This document shows positions 8,867 to 12,551 of a stretch of 12,551 nt of DNA, in pieces; the stretch's first letter is position 1; every line of letters starts with the position of its first letter. Origin of the DNA: DASUFP01 sp036274495. GTDB taxonomy: Bacteria; Bacteroidota; Bacteroidia; AKYH767-A; OLB10. The position numbers were made by a program, and so were the translations under genes. The DNA lies in contig DASUFP010000048.1 of the NCBI GenBank assembly GCA_036274495.1, positions 1 to 12,551 of the forward strand, read 5' to 3'. Below the pieces are notes generated by a model. It saw only the letters and a program-made list of their open reading frames with translations. It did not search any database and was not told the DNA's origin.

Positions 8867-8874
8867 TATATTTG
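8867..8874 (+). promoter_or_regulatory. Putative -7 promoter box (TATATTTG) for the ABC ATPase/methyltransferase unit
   Basis: An exact TAnnTTTG match, identical to the box at 4418. The nearest TTTG upstream (8849-8852) is only 14 bases away, short of the usual 19-21, so the -33 element is doubtful. Transcription would begin about where the hairpin at 8882 begins. Confidence 0.4.
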
Positions 8875-8881
8875 ACCCCAA

Positions 8882-8933
8882 AAACGGGCTAAAATATTTT
8901 GATAACCAACATATTAAAGATTTTAGTCCGTTT
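8882..8933 (+). promoter_or_regulatory. 14-bp hairpin with T-rich tail: terminator or leader attenuator
   Basis: AAACGGGCTAAAAT (8882-8895) pairs along its full length with ATTTTAGTCCGTTT (8920-8933), with one G-U pair and a 24-base loop; CTTTTTATTA follows. It may terminate transcripts from the giant gene 122 bases upstream. If the -7 box at 8867 is used, it would instead sit at the very 5' end of the ABC-unit transcript and could act as an attenuator. Confidence 0.5.
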
Positions 8934-9007
8934 CTTTTTATTATCCTGTTTGAACAATTCAATAAGAGTAAAAACCATTCCTCTTCCCATTCCCTTCGTT
9001 AACTCCG

Positions 9008-10174
9008 ATGCAACCGATTCTTGAAATAAACGGAATTTCAAAAAAATTCAGGATTTCACATAACGGTGCCGGGTATGTGAATTTCAGGGATGCCATCACT
9101 TCCGTTTTTTCGCGGAAAAAGCAGACAACAGAAGAGTTTTGGGCATTACGGGATATTACTTTCAATGTGATGCCGGGTGATGCTGTTGGCATATTAGGAA
9201 AGAACGGAGCAGGAAAATCAACTTTATTAAAAATACTCTCTAAAATCACTCCTCCAACTGAAGGCAAAATAATTTCACGGGGAAGAATAGCAAGTTTACT
9301 GGAAGTAGGAACCGGATTCCATCCCGAATTAACAGGAAAAGAAAATGTTTTTCTGAATGGCTCCATTCTTGGTATGACCAGGAAAGAAATTGTCAGCAAG
9401 TTTGATGAAATTATAGATTTTTCGGGGACAGAAAAATTTGTTGACACACCTTTAAAGCACTATTCAAGCGGCATGCAATTAAGGCTTGCGTTTTCAGTTG
9501 CTGCATTTCTTGAACCTGAGATATTAATTATTGATGAGGTGCTTGCAGTGGGCGATTTTGAATTTCAAAACAAATGCATTGGTAAAATGGAAGCTGTTAC
9601 CAAAAGTGGCAGAACCATCTTATTTGTCAGTCATAATATTAGCGCCGTAAGTGCACTTTGTAAAACAGGGCTCTTGCTTTCGGCAGGAAAAATTGCCAAA
9701 CAGGGCGCAATCGGAAGCGTAATTCACGAGTATATGATGCATGCTCCTGATACTATCTCAAGGCATGGTGTAGCTATTAGCATTACTTACAATCATCCGG
9801 AAAAAATATGGGTAATCAATTCTGCTGCGGAAGTCCGGGTAAAATGGCCGCAATCGAGATATCCAGACCATTGCTACGTGGATCTGGCATTTTATAAACT
9901 GGATGGCACAAAAGTATTTTCATTACAAAGTCAGAAACTGATGGAAAGCCATATGTTCAAGTCCGCAAATGAGGAGGCAATATTTACCATCACGAATCCC
10001 GGTTTCAATGAAATGGAACTACGGGTGGATGTAGGCTTAAAATCGCATCCCGAAGGAAAATATGATATATTGATTGAAAACGCCGCTACATTACTGCCGA
10101 GCTCAAAATATCATCATCCATATAAGGCAAATGATACCATCATTACTCCTATGGCTACATGCCGGTTTGCATAA
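9008..10174 (+). CDS. Wzt-like polysaccharide ABC exporter, ATP-binding subunit (388 aa)
   Basis: This is the nucleotide-binding subunit of an O-antigen/teichoic-acid-type exporter, which powers passage of lipid-linked glycan across the inner membrane. Visible motifs: Walker A GKNGAGKST (64-72); the family's SLLEVGTGFHPELTGKENV segment (96-114) after the ATP site; signature YSSGMQLR (152-159), the Wzt/TagH variant of LSGGQ; Walker B ILIIDE (172-177); D-loop LAVGD (179-183); switch His209 in FVSHN. After residue ~245 comes a separate beta-rich region (IWVINSAAEVRVKW ... FNEMELRVDVGL) fitting the Wzt C-terminal glycan-recognition domain. At 388 residues it is near the length of two-domain Wzt proteins. 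No TagG/Wzm-type permease is encoded in the window, so its partner must lie elsewhere. A methyltransferase gene follows after nine bases. Confidence 0.93.
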   Translation: MQPILEINGISKKFRISHNGAGYVNFRDAITSVFSRKKQTTEEFWALRDITFNVMPGDAVGILGKNGAGKSTLLKILSKITPPTEGKIISRGRIASLLEVGTGFHPELTGKENVFLNGSILGMTRKEIVSKFDEIIDFSGTEKFVDTPLKHYSSGMQLRLAFSVAAFLEPEILIIDEVLAVGDFEFQNKCIGKMEAVTKSGRTILFVSHNISAVSALCKTGLLLSAGKIAKQGAIGSVIHEYMMHAPDTISRHGVAISITYNHPEKIWVINSAAEVRVKWPQSRYPDHCYVDLAFYKLDGTKVFSLQSQKLMESHMFKSANEEAIFTITNPGFNEMELRVDVGLKSHPEGKYDILIENAATLLPSSKYHHPYKANDTIITPMATCRFA

Positions 10175-10183
10175 TCATTTGTA

Positions 10184-10966
10184 ATGTCACTTTTATTCCG
10201 GATAAAAAAAACAGCAGGTCATTTTAAAGACAGCAAAAGGTTTACCCGAAACTGGTTGCTGATGGGCTTCAGGAAATTATTTAAGCCCTGGTTTGCACTC
10301 AATATTTGGGTTACCACACCTTCCGGTGCTAAAATCAGACTGGAAGATGATTTTATTGACGATTTGATTCTGCAACACCTTTACGAAATGCCGGAACTCT
10401 TTTTTCCGGCTGCATTTTCTTTCGAAAAGGGTGATCTTTTTCTGGACCTGGGGACACATCATGGAATTTATATTATTGAAATGCTTGTCCGAAATCAAAC
10501 ATTAAAAGCTATTTGTGTGGAACCTGATCCTTATGGATGCTCTGTATTGGAAAAGATGGTAAAAAGAAATAATCTCCTAAACCGTATCGAAATTCATAAT
10601 ACTGCTATAGGAGATTCAACAGGTGAAGCCATTTTAATTGAAAGCGAAGAGGGCTCGTGGGGAAACAGTATTTCCAATGATAAAAATGCGATTGGTAAAA
10701 AAGTCAAAACAACTTTACTGAAAAATATTGTCGGAGAAAGGAAAATTAAAATAATTAAATGCAATACTGAAGGAGGTGAATATGTTATCATTCCTCAAGT
10801 TCTAAAACTCCGGCTTCAACCTGATTTATTTATTCTGATGACTCATGGAGATGAAATGCAACAACACAACTTGTTGCAATCAATTGAATCAACCGGCTAT
10901 ATCAGAAAGCTGGTGAACCCGGAACCTTCCAATCCGGGGTGGCATTTGATAAAAACCACCTCCTAA
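10184..10966 (+). CDS. FkbM family SAM-dependent methyltransferase (260 aa)
   Basis: This is a Rossmann-fold methyltransferase of the FkbM type, which usually O-methylates sugars or other small hydroxylated substrates. Motif I reads FLDLGTHHGIY (86-96; the common form is D-x-G-A-N-x-G). An acidic residue ends strand 2 in CVEPDP (E113), and the family's late motif appears as IKCNTEGGEY (191-200) where IKxDxEGxE is usual. It has no signal peptide or membrane span, so it should be cytoplasmic. The N-terminal ~75 residues (W/F-rich, then LILQHLYEMPELFF) match the lead-in segment of FkbM proteins. The ATG lies nine bases after the stop of the Wzt-like ATPase, so the two are almost certainly cotranscribed and may be translationally coupled. 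Methylation of an exported glycan is the natural guess, e.g. as a chain-end cap recognised by the Wzt C-terminal domain; the substrate is not shown by the sequence. Confidence 0.88.
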   Translation: MSLLFRIKKTAGHFKDSKRFTRNWLLMGFRKLFKPWFALNIWVTTPSGAKIRLEDDFIDDLILQHLYEMPELFFPAAFSFEKGDLFLDLGTHHGIYIIEMLVRNQTLKAICVEPDPYGCSVLEKMVKRNNLLNRIEIHNTAIGDSTGEAILIESEEGSWGNSISNDKNAIGKKVKTTLLKNIVGERKIKIIKCNTEGGEYVIIPQVLKLRLQPDLFILMTHGDEMQQHNLLQSIESTGYIRKLVNPEPSNPGWHLIKTTS

Positions 10967-10976
10967 ATCAATTTTA

Positions 10977-11005
10977 AGTATCTAATTGATTATCAATTAG
11001 ATACT
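10977..11005. repeat. 29-base AT-rich perfect palindrome between the methyltransferase and the next gene
   Basis: AGTATCTAATTGAT (10977-10990) and ATCAATTAGATACT (10992-11005) are perfect inverted repeats with a single T between them. As RNA this would be a ~13-bp stem with a three-base loop, ten bases after the methyltransferase stop. The tail is AC-rich, then CTAATTATTTT, so it is a poor intrinsic terminator. As DNA, the dyad could be an operator. It is 118 bases before the next start codon. Confidence 0.75.
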
Positions 11006-11123
11006 ACAATCTAATTATTTTAACCTAAATTTATTCTGGTTCAACTCCAAAATAATCCTATTCAAACAAAAAAAATTATAAATACCTCATTTATTCAGTT
11101 AATTCGCTAAACCAACTTATAAA

Positions 11124-11969
11124 ATGAAAACAAAACCAATCGTGTTGTTATTGCTCTTTTCAGCAATAACTATGTCATTTATCCTCAGCGATAATGGCAG
11201 AGCAGGAGTTACGGGTTCTCCGGGAGAAACAACCTGTAATACCTCCAGTTGCCATGTGGGAAATCCGGTTAATTCGGCAAACGGTTCTATTGAAATAGTA
11301 GCACCTACCATGACCAACTGGCAATATACGCCGGGACAAGTGTATCCTATCAGTGTAACTGTATCTCAAACAGGTCGTTCACTTTTTGGATTGGGCTTTG
11401 AGTCGCTTCAGTCATCGGGAGCAAATGGCGGCGCACTTACCATCAGCAATGCAACTCAAACGCAATTAAAAAATGCTGTTATAGGCGGTAATCTCCGAAC
11501 CAGTGTAGTACATAAATTAAATGGTGGTGCATCTGCCAATACACACACCTTCACTTTCAACTGGACAGCACCTGCTTCAACAGTCGGAAATGTTACATTT
11601 TATGCTGCGGGAAATGCGGCGAATGGCAACGGCAGTGAGAGTGGCGATTATATTTATACCGTCAACCAGCTTGTAGTTCCTGTAACAAGTGGAATAGTTG
11701 AAAACGAGGCTTCATCAGTATTTGCTACCTACCCCAATCCGGTAACGGATGAGCTGCATGTTGATTATTTTTTAGCAGATAAATCCGGCATTCAGATTCA
11801 GTTGTATACCCTCGAAGGAAAACTGGTTTCAGCATTGTTTGATGGGGTACAGGATAAAGGCAAACACACTGAAACATTTAGTACAAATTCAAATTATACT
11901 TCCGGAGTTTATTTATTACGTTTCAGCAACGGAACATCCGATCACTACAAAAAGATCCTGATACAATAA
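11124..11969 (+). CDS. Secreted protein with N-terminal CX4CH motif and T9SS type A sorting domain (281 aa)
   Basis: An N-terminal signal (MKTKP, LLLLFSAITMSFIL) leads into GVTGSPGETTCNTSSCHVGN. This TG-x-PGE-x-x-C...CH opening is typical of the reelin-like 'choice-of-anchor V' proteins of Bacteroidota, where the pair is usually CxxCH. Here the spacing is C38-x4-C43-H44, which could still bind a covalent c-type haem or could form a disulfide. Residues ~50-190 are a beta-sandwich-like region (TPGQVYPISVTVSQTG, FTFNWTAPASTVGNVTFYAAGNAANG). From ~200 comes the sorting domain: TYPNPVTDELHVDY, IQLYTLEGKLV, TSGVYLLRFSNG, ending KKILIQ. The product should be exported to the cell surface by T9SS. The ATG at 11124 directly precedes the signal peptide. 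A strong hairpin terminator follows 18 bases after the stop. Haem binding is unproven, and no haem-lyase gene is nearby. Confidence 0.9.
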   Translation: MKTKPIVLLLLFSAITMSFILSDNGRAGVTGSPGETTCNTSSCHVGNPVNSANGSIEIVAPTMTNWQYTPGQVYPISVTVSQTGRSLFGLGFESLQSSGANGGALTISNATQTQLKNAVIGGNLRTSVVHKLNGGASANTHTFTFNWTAPASTVGNVTFYAAGNAANGNGSESGDYIYTVNQLVVPVTSGIVENEASSVFATYPNPVTDELHVDYFLADKSGIQIQLYTLEGKLVSALFDGVQDKGKHTETFSTNSNYTSGVYLLRFSNGTSDHYKKILIQ

Positions 11970-11987
11970 TTGTAATCCAATTTAAAT

Positions 11988-12020
11988 AAAAAAAGGCAGA
12001 TGTATAGTCTGCCTTTTTTT
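11988..12020. terminator. Bidirectional intrinsic terminator
   Basis: AAAAAAAGGCAGA (11988-12000) pairs perfectly with TCTGCCTTTTTTT (12008-12020) around a seven-base loop. The A-run on one side and T-run on the other let it end transcripts from both directions: the secreted-protein gene on the plus strand and the tRNA-Pro/tRNA-Arg unit on the minus strand. Confidence 0.93.
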
Positions 12021-12081
12021 GCATAGGTACCTGAAAACAAATTATTGATTTAATTGCTCTCAAAAAAGGAAAATAAAAAAG

Positions 12082-12155
12082 TGATTCCGCCGCGGTTCGA
12101 ACGCGGAACCTGCTGCTTAGAAGGCAGCTGCTCTATCCAGTTGAGCTACGGAACC
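12082..12155 (-). tRNA. tRNA-Arg (anticodon TCT)
   Basis: Read on the minus strand, the gene is 74 bases. The acceptor GGTTCCG pairs with CGGAATC, followed by discriminator A. The D stem is GCTC/GAGC. The anticodon stem GCTGC/GCAGC encloses the loop CTTCTAA, giving anticodon TCT (AGA codons). The T arm is CCGCG-TTCGAAC-CGCGG. No CCA is encoded. It lies 110 bases downstream of tRNA-Pro on the same strand, so the two probably share a transcript. Confidence 0.96.
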
Positions 12156-12161
12156 GGGAAT

Positions 12162-12175
12162 GTTTAGATCTAAAC
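12162..12175. repeat. 14-bp perfect palindrome just upstream of tRNA-Arg
   Basis: GTTTAGATCTAAAC reads the same on both strands and ends seven bases from the mature 5' end of tRNA-Arg. In the precursor RNA it could form a small hairpin in the Pro-Arg spacer; as DNA it could be a protein site. Chance cannot be ruled out. Confidence 0.5.
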
Positions 12176-12265
12176 TGCAGATTTAAGATTGAACAATTTC
12201 AAAGAAAAACAAAATTGCCAATAAGGAGAAAAATTAATTCAATCTGCAATCGTCAATAATAATGG

Positions 12266-12339
12266 TCGGGGTGGCCAGATTCGAACTGACGACCTCCTGC
12301 TCCCAAAGCAGGCGCGATACCAGGCTACGCTACACCCCG
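12266..12339 (-). tRNA. tRNA-Pro (anticodon TGG)
   Basis: On the minus strand, 74 bases. The acceptor CGGGGTG pairs with CACCCCG, discriminator A. The anticodon stem CCTGC/GCAGG encloses the loop TTTGGGA, giving anticodon TGG. The T arm is GTCAG-TTCGAAT-CTGGC. The D stem is short (GCG/CGC with a T-T opposition). It begins the apparent Pro-Arg unit and is the parent of the broken copy about 100 bases upstream. Confidence 0.96.
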
Positions 12340-12401
12340 ATTGAAATGTCTAATTAAAAATGCTAAATGAATAACGTTTTACCATTTTAATTATTGGTTC
12401 A

Positions 12402-12409
12402 CAAAGATA
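12402..12409 (-). promoter_or_regulatory. Putative -7 box (TATCTTTG) for the tRNA-Pro/tRNA-Arg unit
   Basis: On the minus strand the sequence reads TATCTTTG, an exact TAnnTTTG match, 62 bases before the mature tRNA-Pro 5' end. No clear TTG was seen at -33 distance. It lies between the intact tRNA-Pro and the broken copy, so the intact unit would not depend on the remnant for transcription. Confidence 0.4.
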
Positions 12410-12457
12410 TACTTTGCATTTCCTGAACCACTATTATTTTCAAAGAACTGACGACCT

Positions 12458-12478
12458 TCCCGATAGCAAGCATCGGGA
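12458..12478. repeat. Palindromic element 1 (TCCCGAT / ATCGGGA, 7-base loop)
   Basis: TCCCGAT (12458-12464) and ATCGGGA (12472-12478) form a perfect 7-bp stem around AGCAAGC. It occupies exactly the place of the anticodon arm in the tRNA-Pro remnant. No target-site duplication is visible. Confidence 0.8.
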
Positions 12479-12499
12479 CGCGATACCAGGCGGAGTTTA

Positions 12500-12517
12500 T
12501 CCCGACTTGTGTCGGGA
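12500..12517. repeat. Palindromic element 2 (TCCCGAC / GTCGGGA, 4-base loop)
   Basis: TCCCGAC (12500-12506) and GTCGGGA (12511-12517) form a perfect 7-bp stem around TTGT. The outer six pairs are the same as in element 1; only the innermost pair and the loop differ, so the two look like members of one family. It lies in the D-arm region of the remnant, preceded by GGAGTTTA of unknown origin. Confidence 0.8.
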
Positions 12518-12551
12518 CTACACCCCGATTGGTTTTGACTTATTGAAATGA

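Larger units (their letters stand above)
12445..12527 (-). pseudogene. tRNA-Pro remnant with two arms replaced by palindromic elements
   Basis: Three blocks are identical, in order, to the intact tRNA-Pro region: GAACTGACGACCT (12445-12457 = 12283-12295), CGCGATACCAGGC (12479-12491 = 12313-12325) and CTACACCCCGATTG (12518-12531 = 12330-12343, running just past the tRNA 5' end). Together that is 40 of 40 bases. Between them, the 17-base anticodon stem-loop is replaced by a 21-base hairpin, and the 4 bases TACG at the start of the D arm are replaced by 26 bases containing a second hairpin. The 3' half of the T arm and the 3' acceptor strand are absent. It cannot make a working tRNA: there is no usable anticodon loop and no closed acceptor stem. 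A similar ATTGAAATG follows both copies, so some 5' flank was probably copied too. Confidence 0.85.

Noticed and set aside
8711..8962. 83-codon minus-strand frame between the giant gene and the ABC ATPase
   Set aside because: It covers the hairpin and -7 box, has no family resemblance, and overlaps the 3' end of a clear gene.
8959..9447. 162-codon minus-strand frame opposite the ABC ATPase
   Set aside because: It lies opposite strongly conserved Walker A coding sequence; a shadow frame with no domain.
12266..12531. Integrase attachment-site duplication at tRNA-Pro
   Set aside because: Integrative elements usually duplicate the tRNA 3' end; here the 5' part and central blocks are retained, the 3' end is lost, and no integrase gene lies between the copies.

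Overview
The window comes from a member of the phylum Bacteroidota. Five of the seven protein genes are secreted proteins with a signal peptide and/or a C-terminal type IX secretion (T9SS) sorting domain. Several upstream regions carry the phylum's TAnnTTTG -7 promoter box, and clear Shine-Dalgarno sites are rare. The class or genus cannot be fixed from the sequence alone.

Layout, left to right. (1) 2-523: the 3' end of a T9SS cargo gene, closed by a strong hairpin terminator at 561-593. (2) 793-4070: two T9SS-type secreted proteins in a row. The first is of unknown fold with a worn sorting domain. The second has seven ~60-residue WDK-GG...DYW repeats, probably a seven-bladed beta-propeller. 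(3) 4071-4487: a gene-free stretch holding a 20-bp bulged hairpin and a promoter. (4) 4488-8759: a giant ~1,420-residue repetitive surface protein, Thr/Asn/Gly-rich, probably beta-helical, with a sorting domain; its start is a GTG or CTG codon. (5) 8760-9007: a leader region with a -7 box and a 14-bp hairpin. (6) 9008-10966: a two-gene unit of a Wzt-like polysaccharide-export ATPase and an FkbM-type methyltransferase, nine bases apart, with no permease in sight. (7) A 29-bp AT-rich palindrome, then 11124-11969, a small secreted protein with an unusual CX4CH motif and a sorting domain. (8) A bidirectional terminator shared with tRNA-Arg(TCT) and tRNA-Pro(TGG) on the minus strand. Beyond these lies a broken copy of tRNA-Pro in which two arms are replaced by related TCCCGA/TCGGGA palindromes.

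How the parts fit: the secreted proteins would cross the outer membrane by T9SS and, as is known for type A sorting domains, be cleaved and in some species joined to a surface glycolipid. The ATPase/methyltransferase pair belongs to surface polysaccharide export and modification. A link between the two is only an inference from proximity. The most unusual object is the palindrome-invaded tRNA-Pro remnant at 12445-12527. It keeps 40 of 40 identical bases in three blocks shared with (and running just past) the intact tRNA, but its anticodon arm has been swapped for an unrelated hairpin.
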